From Oscillibacter sp. MSJ-31 (GTDB lineage Bacteria; Bacillota; Clostridia; Oscillospirales; Oscillospiraceae), in NCBI RefSeq assembly GCF_018918025.1, contig NZ_JAHLPT010000017.1, positions 1 through 51,567 of the forward strand: DNA of 51,567 bases, written 5' to 3'. Position 1 is the first letter of the stretch, and every line of letters starts with the position of its first letter. The translations under genes and the position numbers were made by a program. Under the pieces are notes generated by a model. It was not told where the DNA came from, made no database searches, and saw nothing but the letters and a program-made list of their open reading frames with translations. Shown here one piece after another: positions 22,386 to 30,775 of this stretch.

Positions 22386-23920
22386 GCCTTCACCTCATCT
22401 CTCTTCGCGCCTGCCATGTAGAGGCCCAGCTCCTCCTGCGTGGTCTTTTTCGGGTCGAGCTCGCCGACGATCTCGCCCTCGTACATCACGAGGATGCGGT
22501 CGGGCACGTCCATGACCTCGTCCAGCTCCAGACTCACGAGCAGGACCGCCTTGCCCTCGTCGCGCTGCGCGACGAGCTGGCGGTGGATGTATTCGATGGC
22601 GCCGACGTCCAGACCGCGGGTCGGCTGCACGGCGACGAGCAGCTCGGGATCCTTGTCGATCTCACGGGCGACGATGGCCTTCTGCTGGTTGCCGCCGGAC
22701 ATGCTGCGGGCAATGGTGATCGGGCCCTGACCGGAACGGACATCGTACTGGTCGATGAGCTTTTCGGCGTAGGTGCGGATGTTCCTGCGGCGCAGGAAGC
22801 CCGCCTTGTCGGTGAACTCCGGCTCAAAGTAGCGCTGGAGCACCATGTTGTCCTCGAGCGAATAGTCGAGCACAAGGCCGTGCTTGTGACGGTCCTCAGG
22901 GATGTGGCTCATGCCCATCACGCTGCGCTGGCGGATGGGCGCATGGGTGATGTCCTTATCGCAGAGCTTGACGGAGCCGGAAACGAGCGGCTCCAGGCCG
23001 GTCAGGCCGTAGACGAACTCCGTCTGGCCATTGCCGTCGATGCCGGCAAGGCAGACGATCTCGCCGCGGCGGACCTTGAGCGAAACGTTCTTGACGGCAT
23101 TATTCTTGTGGAGCTTGGAGGCCATGGTCATGCCCTCCACCTCGAGCACGACCTCGCCGGGCTCGGCGGGCTTTTTGTCCACATGGAAGCTGACGCTGCG
23201 GCCGACCATCATCGCCGACAGCTCCTCCATCGTGGTGTTGGCCGTTTCGACCGTGCCGATGTACTTGCCCTTGCGCAGCACCGAGCAGCGGTCCGCGACC
23301 GCCATGATCTCAGCGAGCTTGTGGGAGATGAAGAGGATGCTCTTGCCCTCGGCGGCGAGGTTGCGCATGATCTGCATGAGCTCGTCGATCTCCTGCGGGG
23401 TGAGGACGGCGGTCGGCTCGTCGAAGATCAGGATCTCGTTTTCGCGGTAGAGCATCTTGAGGATCTCGGTGCGCTGCTGCATACCGACGGTGATATCCTC
23501 AATGAGCGCGTCGGGGTCGACGTGCAGGCCGTACTTCTCGCTCAGGGCAAGGACCTTTTCGCGGGCCTCGGCCTTTTGCAGAAAGCCGTGCTTCGTGGGC
23601 TCCACGCCCATGATGATGTTGTCGAGCACGGTGAAGCATTCCACCAGCTTGAAGTGCTGGTGGACCATGCCGATGCCGAGCGCGTTGGCATCGTTCGGGT
23701 CCTTGATGGACACGACCTCGCCGTCCTTCTTGATGGTGCCCTCCTCGGGCTGATAAAGGCCGAAGAGCACCGACATGAGCGTGGACTTGCCCGCGCCGTT
23801 TTCGCCCAACAGGGCGTGGATCTCGCCCTTCCTTAATTGCAGGGTGATGTTGTCGTTGGCGATAATACCGGGGAATCGTTTGGTGATGTTGAGCATCTCA
23901 ATGGCATACGGTGATCCCAA
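22382..23920 (-). CDS. nupO: Nucleoside ABC transporter ATP-binding protein, NupO-like
   Basis: 512 residues, two fused ABC domains as in simple-sugar/nucleoside importers. First domain: Walker A LLGENGAGKST near residue 38, signature VGMQQRTEILKML, Walker B EILIFDEPTA. Second domain: degenerate Walker A CLAGIDGNGQTE, signature RSMSGGNQQKAIVAREI, Walker B ELLVAVQPTRGLD. The degenerate second site is normal for the family. The start is a TTG at 23920, nine bases after a strong GGAGGG; the next ATG lies at codon 9. It is read from its own promoter behind the BMP gene terminator, then overlaps nupP. Confidence 0.94.
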   Translation of the reverse strand: MGSPYAIEMLNITKRFPGIIANDNITLQLRKGEIHALLGENGAGKSTLMSVLFGLYQPEEGTIKKDGEVVSIKDPNDANALGIGMVHQHFKLVECFTVLDNIIMGVEPTKHGFLQKAEAREKVLALSEKYGLHVDPDALIEDITVGMQQRTEILKMLYRENEILIFDEPTAVLTPQEIDELMQIMRNLAAEGKSILFISHKLAEIMAVADRCSVLRKGKYIGTVETANTTMEELSAMMVGRSVSFHVDKKPAEPGEVVLEVEGMTMASKLHKNNAVKNVSLKVRRGEIVCLAGIDGNGQTEFVYGLTGLEPLVSGSVKLCDKDITHAPIRQRSVMGMSHIPEDRHKHGLVLDYSLEDNMVLQRYFEPEFTDKAGFLRRRNIRTYAEKLIDQYDVRSGQGPITIARSMSGGNQQKAIVAREIDKDPELLVAVQPTRGLDVGAIEYIHRQLVAQRDEGKAVLLVSLELDEVMDVPDRILVMYEGEIVGELDPKKTTQEELGLYMAGAKRDEVKA

Positions 23921-24001
23921 GATGTTTCGCCCTCCTTCCGTTTTGATGGCCCGCCGCGTTGGGGATGTGCGGGGACGGAAACCATGAATATCTTACAGTA
24001 T

Positions 24002-24031
24002 ACTATACCCGCTTCCATAAAGCAAAGTCAA
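24002..24031 (-). promoter_or_regulatory. Promoter of nupOPQ
   Basis: On the minus strand TTGACT (24031-24026), 18-bp spacer, TATAGT (24007-24002). It allows the ATPase/permease genes to be made independently of, and probably less than, the binding protein. Confidence 0.65.
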
Positions 24032-24063
24032 TTTGGCAAAATCGTATGATTTTTTCGTTTTTC

Positions 24064-24099
24064 GGCAAAAAAAGAGAGACGGGCAGGTGCCCGTCTCTC
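24064..24099 (-). terminator. Terminator of the BMP lipoprotein gene
   Basis: 12-bp stem GAGAGACGGGCA / TGCCCGTCTCTC (24074-24099) followed on the minus strand by a run of T. It separates nupN from nupOPQ. Confidence 0.88.
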
Positions 24100-24122
24100 C
24101 GTATGTACTTTGCGACAGATGC

Positions 24123-25355
24123 TTAGCCCTTGAGGTTGCCGAAGTCATTGACAGTGATGACAGTGGCAAAATCAGCGGCGCTGACGTCGTTGCCGGTGTT
24201 GTTGCTGACGGTGATCTTGCCGTCGAACATATCCTTCACCAGGGCCTTATAGTCGTCCTGCGTGAAGCTGTCGGACCACTGGGTGCCGTCGCCCATGGGG
24301 ATCTGAACGTAGTTCGCCTCGGGATCGGTGCCGGAGACAAGGCCCAGCGTCTCGATCTTGCCGACGTACTTCTCCCAGTTGCCGTTGTTGATAACGTCAT
24401 TCAGGGTATCGTAGGTGGCAGGATAGAGGCCCTTCATGGCGGAGGTGACGGTCATGCCGTCCACATCGGCATACTTGGCGATGATGCCCGCCTGGTCGAC
24501 GTCGACGCCGATGACCTTGGCGTTGGCCTTCTTGGCCGCGTCGACCGCGGAGGTGTAGATGGCACCGCCGCAGGCGAAGACGACCTCGGTGCCGCCGGCA
24601 TACCAGGTATCCATCGCGGCAGTGATATCGGCGTTACCGGAGAAAGCGCCGCCGTAGATATAGTTGAGCTTGACGTCGGTGAGGCCCAGATCAGCCGCAG
24701 CCGCGTCAACGCCCTGCACGAAGCCGTAGCCATAGCGGACGACCGCGGGAACAGCCATGCCGCCGAGGAAGCCGAGGCTCTTGTAGCCGAGCTTCACGGC
24801 AGCGTAGCCCGCCATGTAGCCGCAGAGCTCTTCCCGATAGACCGCGCAGTAGACATTGCTCATGTCAACATACTTGCTGAGGTCCCAGTTCTCGGGGGTG
24901 TAGTCGTAGGTCTCGCCGGCCTTGGCAACGCCCGCCTCGAGCAGGTCGCCGGCAGAGACGTCAAGCGCGATGAACTTCACGTCGGGGAACTCGGGAGCTG
25001 TCTCAACGATGGCGCCGCCGAAGGCGTAGCCGGGCATCACGACGACGTTGTAGCCCTCGTCAACAGCCTTCTCGATCATAGCCACACGGTCGGCGGTGTT
25101 ATCGCCGGCGGGCTTGAAGTAGCTGAAGGGAACCTTGTTGTCCTCGCAGAACGCCTTGCAGGCCTCATAGGTGGTCTGGTTGAAGGACTGGTCGGTGATG
25201 TCGCCGTAGTCGGTGATCATGGCGACCTTGTACTCGACCTTAGTCTGGGGATCGTCGGGCGTATCGGGCGTGTCGGGGGTGGGGTCCTTCTGACCGCAGG
25301 CTACGAGCGCGAGGACCATAGCCAGGGAGAGAAGAAGAGCAAAGAACTTCTTCAT
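24123..25355 (-). CDS. nupN: BMP-family nucleoside-binding lipoprotein, NupN-like
   Basis: 410 residues. Lipoprotein signal MKKFFALLLSLAMVLALVAC with the lipobox cysteine at residue 20, then a TPDTPDTPDD spacer and a periplasmic-binding-protein fold of the BMP/PnrA type (VAMITDYGDITDQSFNQTTYE, PEFPDVKFIALDVSAG, GFLGGMAVPAVVRYGYGFVQGVDAAA). It is the extracellular substrate-capture subunit of the importer encoded downstream. It has its own promoter and terminator, giving excess binding protein over transporter, the usual pattern. A near-identical signal and TPDTPD linker occur in the pseudogene at 50618-50947. Confidence 0.94.
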   Translation of the reverse strand: MKKFFALLLSLAMVLALVACGQKDPTPDTPDTPDDPQTKVEYKVAMITDYGDITDQSFNQTTYEACKAFCEDNKVPFSYFKPAGDNTADRVAMIEKAVDEGYNVVVMPGYAFGGAIVETAPEFPDVKFIALDVSAGDLLEAGVAKAGETYDYTPENWDLSKYVDMSNVYCAVYREELCGYMAGYAAVKLGYKSLGFLGGMAVPAVVRYGYGFVQGVDAAAADLGLTDVKLNYIYGGAFSGNADITAAMDTWYAGGTEVVFACGGAIYTSAVDAAKKANAKVIGVDVDQAGIIAKYADVDGMTVTSAMKGLYPATYDTLNDVINNGNWEKYVGKIETLGLVSGTDPEANYVQIPMGDGTQWSDSFTQDDYKALVKDMFDGKITVSNNTGNDVSAADFATVITVNDFGNLKG

Positions 25356-25412
25356 AGTGCAAACCTTCCTTACAATTTTTTGAAATCATATCATGGACAT
25401 GACATCGAGCGT

Positions 25413-25441
25413 ATTATAGCAATAATTTTTCAAAAGGGCAA
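25413..25441 (-). promoter_or_regulatory. Promoter of the BMP lipoprotein gene
   Basis: On the minus strand TTGCCC (25441-25436), 17-bp spacer, TATAAT (25418-25413), with a leader of about 50 bases. Confidence 0.75.
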
Positions 25442-25497
25442 GTCATATTTGCTGAAAAGTGTGAATTTTTGGCAAAAGTTTCATGGTGAAAGCGCAC

Positions 25498-25527
25498 AAA
25501 GAGAGACCGCAGACGCGGTCTCTCTTT
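25498..25527 (-). terminator. Terminator of deoC-deoD-kinase operon
   Basis: 13-bp perfect stem AAAGAGAGACCGC (25498-25510) and GCGGTCTCTCTTT (25515-25527), loop AGAC, starting three bases past the kinase stop codon. Confidence 0.8.
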
Positions 25528-25529
25528 GC

Positions 25530-26456
25530 TCAGTATTGGAAAATGCTGCCGCCGACGAACTCGCGCACGATGGAGTCGCGCGGGACGTAATCGGTTTTGA
25601 GCGGCGGGACGGAGTTGACGACCTCGAAGAGGTCAGTCAGCCCATGCTCGTCGATGAAGGCGTCGTCAAGCTGGGTGTAGAACTCGGGGATCTCCTTGAG
25701 ATAGCGCGCGAGGATGCACGGCTCGTAGTCGTGGAAGGTGTCGATGTGGATGCCCGCGTTGGGCTTATTGGGCATGATATAGTTCCGCTCGCCGCGGTCC
25801 ACGCTCTCGGCGCGCTCGACCGTCTGGCGCAGGGAGTGCCCGCGGCCCTGATAGTCGCGGATCATGCGGCGCGCCACGCGCAGCTGCTCGGGACGGACGA
25901 TCTTGTCGTGCGCGGTGATGATGCGCGTGCGGGGCGCGACGTAAACGCCGGTCGCCATGTCGCGCACGCGGTCGAAGATCAGCGGGTTGAGCATGTGGAT
26001 GCCCTCGGCGATGATAACGGCGTCGCGGTCGCCCTGCATCTTCACCCAGCTGCCGGTGGTGCCGCTCTTGAAATCATAGACAGGCAGCTCGACCTCCTCG
26101 CCGTCGGACAGGCGGTGGATGCAGTCGATGAGCAGGTCGCGGTTCACGCACAAGGGGGATTCCCAGTCCGACGCCTCCGGCGGGCGCTGGTCGAGCGGCA
26201 GGAAGAAATTATCCATGCTCAGCAGGCACACCTTTACGCCGAGGTTTTCCAGGTACGCCTTCAGGCGCATGGCGGTGGTGGTCTTGCCGCTGCCGCTCGG
26301 GCCGGTCAGGCAGACGAGCGGCTTTTGGCTCTTGTTCATCAGGATGCTCGCCGCGGCGGCGCTGATCTTGTCGTGAAAGACCTCCTCGCAGCGCAGGACA
26401 AAGCGCGTGTCGTCGCGCATGGCCTCGGTGATGTTTTCAATGTCGATGACTCGCAT
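25530..26456 (-). CDS. Uridine kinase-like / phosphoribulokinase-family protein
   Basis: 308 residues. P-loop CLTGPSGSGKTTTAMRLKAYL at about residue 49, Mg/substrate region LLSMDNFF, VYDFKSGTTGSW (the uridine-kinase YDF substrate motif), and the lid RRMIRDYQGRGHS. This places it in the uridine kinase/phosphoribulokinase superfamily. It is longer than Udk (~210 residues), with an N-terminal extension of ~45 residues and a C-terminal ~80, as in a Clostridia subgroup often labelled nucleoside kinase. It starts at ATG behind GGAGCG and is third in the operon after deoC and deoD, so salvage of a nucleoside by phosphorylation is likely; the exact nucleoside is unknown. Confidence 0.85.
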   Translation of the reverse strand: MRVIDIENITEAMRDDTRFVLRCEEVFHDKISAAAASILMNKSQKPLVCLTGPSGSGKTTTAMRLKAYLENLGVKVCLLSMDNFFLPLDQRPPEASDWESPLCVNRDLLIDCIHRLSDGEEVELPVYDFKSGTTGSWVKMQGDRDAVIIAEGIHMLNPLIFDRVRDMATGVYVAPRTRIITAHDKIVRPEQLRVARRMIRDYQGRGHSLRQTVERAESVDRGERNYIMPNKPNAGIHIDTFHDYEPCILARYLKEIPEFYTQLDDAFIDEHGLTDLFEVVNSVPPLKTDYVPRDSIVREFVGGSIFQY

Positions 26457-26470
26457 GGGGAAATCGCTCC

Positions 26471-27190
26471 TTATTCTTTGTTCTCCATCTTGACCGCGAC
26501 CTCGAGCGCGATCTTCATCATGTTGGTGAAGGTGGTCTGACGGTCATCGGCGGAAAGCTCCTCGCCGGTGACGAGGTTATCGGAGATGGAGCAGATGGCA
26601 AGCGCGCGCTTGCCGGTATAGGCGGCGGTGCAGTAGAGGCCCGCCGCCTCCATCTCGACCGCCATCACGCCCATCTTGCCGAAACGGGCGTTGCGGCCCG
26701 CCGCGTCATAGAAGGTGTCGGAGGAATAGAGGTTGCCGACGGGCATCTTCACGCCCAGCTCCTTTGCGCTCTCCACCGCGGCGGAGAGCAGCTCGTAGTC
26801 GCAGATGGGGGCGAAGGTGCCGCCGAGCTCATACTGGCCGGCGAAGTCGGAATTGGTGCAGGCGCCCATGCCGGCGCACACGCTGCCAAGCTCCATATCC
26901 GCGCGCATCGCGCCCGCGGAGCCGACGCGGATGATGTTCTCCACGCCGTACTGCGTGTAGAGCTCGTTGGAGTAGATGGCGATGGACGGGATGCCCATGC
27001 CGCTCGCCATCACGCTCACGCGCACGCCCTTGTAGGTGCCGGTGTAGCCCTGCACGCCGCGGACATTGTTGACGAGCTGCGGGTTTTCCAAAAAGGTCTC
27101 CGCGATGAACTTCGCGCGGAGGGGGTCGCCGGGCATGAGGACGGTTTTGGCGAAATCGCCGGGCTTTGCGTTGTTGTGGGGTGTTGACAT
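26471..27190 (-). CDS. deoD: Purine-nucleoside phosphorylase DeoD
   Basis: 239 residues, full length for the hexameric bacterial PNP. Visible motifs: MPGDPLRAKFIAE (phosphate-binding loop), GMGIPSIAIYSNEL, IRVGSAGAM, and MEMEAAGLY-type purine/ribose loop (VMAVEMEAAGLYCTAA), with a catalytic aspartate in CSISDNLVTGE. It splits purine (deoxy)nucleosides with phosphate to free base and (deoxy)ribose 1-phosphate. Its ribosome binding site AAAGGAG lies inside the last codons of deoC, one base separating the two genes, so they are coupled. Confidence 0.96.
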   Translation of the reverse strand: MSTPHNNAKPGDFAKTVLMPGDPLRAKFIAETFLENPQLVNNVRGVQGYTGTYKGVRVSVMASGMGIPSIAIYSNELYTQYGVENIIRVGSAGAMRADMELGSVCAGMGACTNSDFAGQYELGGTFAPICDYELLSAAVESAKELGVKMPVGNLYSSDTFYDAAGRNARFGKMGVMAVEMEAAGLYCTAAYTGKRALAICSISDNLVTGEELSADDRQTTFTNMMKIALEVAVKMENKE

Positions 27191-27191
27191 A

Positions 27192-27875
27192 TTATTCTCC
27201 TTTCTCCATGGCCTTTGCGGCCTTAACGATGCGGGAGGTGCCGAGGCGGTCCGCGCCGAGCTTGAGGAAGTCCTCGGCGTCCTGCAGATTGGCGATGCCG
27301 CCGGCGGCCTTGATCTTCTTGCCGTTCGTCATGTGCGCCGCCATGAGCGCTACGTCCTCGCGCGTCGCGCCGCCCCCGCCGAAGCCGGTGGAGGTCTTGA
27401 TATAGTCCGCCGCGGAGTTGGACACGACCTCGCAGAGCTTGATCTTCTCCTCGTCCGTGAGCATGCAGGTCTCGATGATGACCTTGAGGATGTTGCCGTG
27501 GCAGGAGATCTTCACGGAATTGATCTCCTGCAAAATTTTATCGTACTGGCCTTCCTTGACCCAGCCGAGGTTGATGACCATGTCGATCTCGGTCGCGCCG
27601 TCGGCAACGGCGGACTCGGCCTCCATGCACTTGATGCCGCTGGGAACGTAGCCGTTGGGGAAGCCGATGACCGTGCACACGGGCAGCTGACCGAAGCCGT
27701 AGTGCTGCTGCTCGGCGATGTAGTGCGCGGCATGGGCGACGTAGGTCTGCGGGATGCAGACGCTCGCGCAGCCGTACTTGATGCCGTCGTCGCAGATCTG
27801 GCGGATCTCCTCCCAGGTGGCGGTGGGGGCGAGCAGTGTATGGTCAACGTGACGGAGAATTTCTTTCACATCCAT
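27192..27875 (-). CDS. deoC: Deoxyribose-phosphate aldolase
   Basis: 227 residues. Class I aldolase of the DeoC/LacD family: MDVKEILRHVDHTLLAPTAT at the start, VCTVIGFPNGY, KVIIETCMLTDEEK with the first active-site lysine, and KTSTGFGGGGAT with the Schiff-base lysine. It cleaves 2-deoxyribose 5-phosphate to glyceraldehyde 3-phosphate and acetaldehyde, feeding deoxynucleoside carbon to the glycolytic genes. ATG 27875 is used rather than the earlier in-frame codon because the family starts there and GAAAGGA lies upstream. First gene of deoC-deoD-kinase. A phosphopentomutase, needed to link DeoD to DeoC, is not in the window. Confidence 0.95.
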   Translation of the reverse strand: MDVKEILRHVDHTLLAPTATWEEIRQICDDGIKYGCASVCIPQTYVAHAAHYIAEQQHYGFGQLPVCTVIGFPNGYVPSGIKCMEAESAVADGATEIDMVINLGWVKEGQYDKILQEINSVKISCHGNILKVIIETCMLTDEEKIKLCEVVSNSAADYIKTSTGFGGGGATREDVALMAAHMTNGKKIKAAGGIANLQDAEDFLKLGADRLGTSRIVKAAKAMEKGE

Positions 27876-27937
27876 AGTATATGGTATCCTTTCCAAGAAA
27901 AATAGATTCCGCAAAGGGGAATGATTTTCTGTTTATC

Positions 27938-27966
27938 AGTGTAGCACAGCGACTGCAAAAAAGCAA
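27938..27966 (-). promoter_or_regulatory. Promoter of the deoC operon
   Basis: On the minus strand TTGCTT (27966-27961), 17-bp spacer, TACACT (27943-27938), about 60 bp before deoC. Confidence 0.6.
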
Positions 27967-28050
27967 GCGCGCCGCATTCGGTCACATGACCGCGTGTGTC
28001 GGGCCGCACGGTGCAGCGAGATGAGAAGGCGGCCCTTATGGGCGCAGAAG

Positions 28051-28080
28051 AAAAAGGAGACCTCAAAAGAGGTCCCCTTT
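28051..28080 (-). terminator. Terminator of the thiolase gene
   Basis: AAAAGGAGACCTC and GAGGTCCCCTTTT around an AAAA loop (one A-C mismatch), giving a T-rich end on the minus strand, 28 bp past the thiolase stop. Confidence 0.85.
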
Positions 28081-28107
28081 TCATTTTCAGAAATCGGCAG
28101 ACGCTTC

Positions 28108-29367
28108 TCAGCACTTCTCGAACACGGTGGCAACGCCCTGGCCGCCGCCGATGCAGAGGGTGGCAAGACCCTTCTTGGCCTCGGGGCGCTTGAGCATCTC
28201 GTGCAGGAGGGTGACGATGATGCGCGCGCCGGAGCAGCCGACGGGGTGGCCGATGGAGATGGCGCCGCCGTTGACGTTGACCTTGCTCATGTCGAAGTGC
28301 AGCTCACGCGCGACGGCGATGGACTGCGCGGCGAAGGCTTCGTTGGCCTCAACGAGGTCGATGTCGTCGATGGTCACGCCGGCCTTGGCCATGGCCTGAC
28401 GGGAGGCGGGAACGGGACCGACGCCCATGATCTTGGGATCGACGCCGCCCTGGCCCCAGCCGATGAGCTTCGCCATGGGCTTGAGGTTATACTTCTTGAC
28501 GGCCTCGCCGGAGGCGAGAACGATGGCGGCAGCGCCGTCGTTGATGCCGGAGGCGTTGCCGGCGGTCACGCGCTGAACGTGCTTGCGGGTATCCGCCTCA
28601 TGGATCTCGGTGGGCTGGAAGGTGTGGACGACCTGGTCCTCAACGCCCTCGGGACCGACCGGGAACGCGCCCTTGAGCTTGGCAAGGCCCTCGGGCGTGG
28701 AGCCGGCGCGGGGGAACTCATCCTTCTTGAACTCGACGATCTCCTTCTTGACCTTGACGGGAACGGGAACGATCTCGGCATCAAAGCGGCCGGAAGCCTG
28801 CGCGGCCTCGGTCTTCTGCTGGGAGGCAGCGCCGAAGGCGTCAAGCTCCTCGCGGGTGATGCCCCAAACGTCGCAGATGTTCTCGGCGGTGGTGCCCATG
28901 TGGTAGTTGTTGAACGCATCCCACAGGCCGTCCTTGATCATGGTGTCGACGAGCTTCTTGTCGCCCATGCGGGCGCCCCAGCGGGCGTCGGTAGAGGCAT
29001 AGGGAGCGGCGCTCATGTTCTCGGTGCCGCCGCAGACGATGATGTCGGCGTCGCCGGCGAGGATGGCGCGGCCGGCCTCGATGACGGACTTCATGCCGGA
29101 GCCGCAGACCATGCCGACGGTGTAGGCGGGAACGGAGTAGGGCAGGCCCGCGCCCACGCCGACCTGACGGGCGACGTTCTGACCGAGGCCGGAGGTCAGG
29201 ATGCAGCCGAACATCAGCTCATCGACGTTCTCGGGAGCGACGTTAGCACGCTTGAGGGCTTCCTTGACAACGATGGCGCCCAGCTCGGCGGCGGGGGTAT
29301 TCTTCAGGGAACCGCCAAAGGAGCCGACCGCGGTACGGCAGCAATTCACGACATAGAGTTCTTTCAT
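28108..29367 (-). CDS. thlA: Acetyl-CoA acetyltransferase (thiolase)
   Basis: 419 residues. Condenses two acetyl-CoA to acetoacetyl-CoA, the first step of clostridial butyrate formation, or the reverse. Catalytic residues: C88 in GMVCGSGMKS, H374 in SIGHPVGCSGAR, C405 in ATLCIGGGQG. The usual length is about 392; the extra ~25 residues fall between LAKLKGAFPVG and TAGNASGINDG, where most thiolases have a short loop. This replaces it with VEDQVVHTFQPTEIHEADTR... Everything else aligns with the biosynthetic class. Single-gene unit with its own promoter and terminator; the other butyrate genes (hbd, crt, bcd) are not here. Confidence 0.94.
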   Translation of the reverse strand: MKELYVVNCCRTAVGSFGGSLKNTPAAELGAIVVKEALKRANVAPENVDELMFGCILTSGLGQNVARQVGVGAGLPYSVPAYTVGMVCGSGMKSVIEAGRAILAGDADIIVCGGTENMSAAPYASTDARWGARMGDKKLVDTMIKDGLWDAFNNYHMGTTAENICDVWGITREELDAFGAASQQKTEAAQASGRFDAEIVPVPVKVKKEIVEFKKDEFPRAGSTPEGLAKLKGAFPVGPEGVEDQVVHTFQPTEIHEADTRKHVQRVTAGNASGINDGAAAIVLASGEAVKKYNLKPMAKLIGWGQGGVDPKIMGVGPVPASRQAMAKAGVTIDDIDLVEANEAFAAQSIAVARELHFDMSKVNVNGGAISIGHPVGCSGARIIVTLLHEMLKRPEAKKGLATLCIGGGQGVATVFEKC

Positions 29368-29427
29368 GGGATATCTCCTTTTTCATAAAAATTTTGGTAT
29401 TCCGCAGAGGGGATCATTTTCGTTTTG

Positions 29428-29457
29428 ATTATACAACAGGCGCGCATGAAAAATCAA
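29428..29457 (-). promoter_or_regulatory. Promoter of the thiolase gene
   Basis: On the minus strand TTGATT (29457-29452), 18-bp spacer, TATAAT (29433-29428), with a leader of about 55 bases. Confidence 0.65.
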
Positions 29458-29548
29458 CTGCAAAATTTCATTTTCCCGCGCAAAAATTGACGCCTTTCCT
29501 GCATTTTGTTAAATAATTAACAGTTTTGCAGCATTTCCTGCGTCTTTC

Positions 29549-30709
29549 TCAGCTTTCGGCTGCTTCCTGCCCGTTTTCCGTCGCGGTGTCGCCTGCCGTA
29601 TCGCCGTCCGCGTCGGTGTCCATCAGCAGCGAAAAGGCATCATAAATATCGACGAGATCCAGCGCCTCGACCGCCGGGTTCATCTCCACCGCGGCGTCCT
29701 CGATGCGGCTTTCGAGCAGACCGCTGAAATAGGTCTCGCGCACCGCGTCCACAGCCTTCGCCTCATCGAGCGGCTTGCGGAGAATGATGTGGTAGCCGTA
29801 GTAGCTCTCCACGATCTCGCTGACCTCGCCCTCGCCGAGCGCGGCGGCGGCACTCTCAAACTCCTCGACCATCTGGCCGGAGCCGAAGGTATAGCCCTCA
29901 GGGTTGCCCGCGCGGCCGGAGTCCTCGCTGTACTCGTCGGCAAGCTCGGTGAAGTAGCCGATCAGATCGTCGCCCGTGTAAGCGTCCAGCTTGGCCTTGA
30001 GCTCCTCCGCCAGCGCCTTCTTCTCCACCTTGGTCTCGTCGTCCAGCTCCTGATAGGTGGACATATCGCGCGTGAGCAGCAGGATGTGGTCGGCGGTCAT
30101 GTAGCCCTGCTCGGCGGCATAGGCGATCAGCTGCTCGTCGGTGGCGTAAAGGCTGCTGCCCTCGGTCGCCGCCAGCTCCTCGAGCGCACTGTAGAGGTAG
30201 TCCGAGCGGCACATCCGGTCATAGGTCTCCTCGCTCAGACCCAGCTTGGCGAGCTCGGCGCGGTAGCTCTCCTCGCCGCCGAGGCTCTCGACGGTCTCCG
30301 CACGTTCGGTCTCCAGCTCGCTGAGCGCAGCTTCGTCAAGGATAATGTTGTTCTCCTGCGCCAGCTTCTCGATGACGGCAAAGCTCTTCGTGTTCTCTAA
30401 AATGCTGTCCTTCGTCACGTCAAGCACCGTTTCGCCCTCCTGCAGCTCCATGCTCCAGTCAAGGTCCATGCCGTACGTATTCATGTAGCTTTCCATGTAG
30501 GAGGCGGCATAGCAGAGGTTATAGAAATACATATCCATCGGCACATCGATGCCGTCCACCCTCATTGCAACGGCGTCGGGAGCGATGCCGGTCAGCTGAT
30601 AGCAGACGCCCTCCTCGACCTTGCCCGCGTCAAAGCGGTCCTTGCCGCCGCAGGCGGCCAGCGAGACAAGCAGCGCCAGCGAAAGCGCCGCAGCCAAAAT
30701 ACGTTTCAT
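29549..30709 (-). CDS. Parvulin-type peptidyl-prolyl isomerase lipoprotein (PrsA/SurA-like)
   Basis: 386 residues from ATG 30709 (AGAGGA upstream). Lipoprotein signal MKRILAAALSLALLVSLAAC with the cysteine at residue 20. A helical SurA_N-like chaperone region (VIEKLAQENNIILDEAALSE...) precedes a rotamase domain: ADHILLLTRD, EYSEDSGRAGNPEGYTFGSGQMVEEFESAA, VSEIVESYYGYHIILRK. It ends in a low-complexity acidic tail. It is expected to sit outside the membrane and fold secreted proteins. It follows mfd by 66 bp in the same direction, as prsA-like genes often do in Firmicutes. Confidence 0.9.
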   Translation of the reverse strand: MKRILAAALSLALLVSLAACGGKDRFDAGKVEEGVCYQLTGIAPDAVAMRVDGIDVPMDMYFYNLCYAASYMESYMNTYGMDLDWSMELQEGETVLDVTKDSILENTKSFAVIEKLAQENNIILDEAALSELETERAETVESLGGEESYRAELAKLGLSEETYDRMCRSDYLYSALEELAATEGSSLYATDEQLIAYAAEQGYMTADHILLLTRDMSTYQELDDETKVEKKALAEELKAKLDAYTGDDLIGYFTELADEYSEDSGRAGNPEGYTFGSGQMVEEFESAAAALGEGEVSEIVESYYGYHIILRKPLDEAKAVDAVRETYFSGLLESRIEDAAVEMNPAVEALDLVDIYDAFSLLMDTDADGDTAGDTATENGQEAAES

Positions 30710-30775
30710 CTTTGTTTCCTCTTTCTTCTGAGTTTTGTGGTATCGCACCCCGCCGCAGGGCGTGGCGCTGCGGGT

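Noticed and set aside
22583-23836. Long plus-strand frame (417 codons) opposite nupO, and similar ones opposite tex, mfd, gpmI and pgk
   Set aside because: They mirror GC-rich codon usage of genuine genes on the other strand, have no ribosome binding site and no family-like motif.
23921-24060. Purine riboswitch in front of the nucleoside transporter genes
   Set aside because: No purine-aptamer core or its loop pair is recognisable in this leader or in the one before the BMP gene; only promoters and a terminator are seen.
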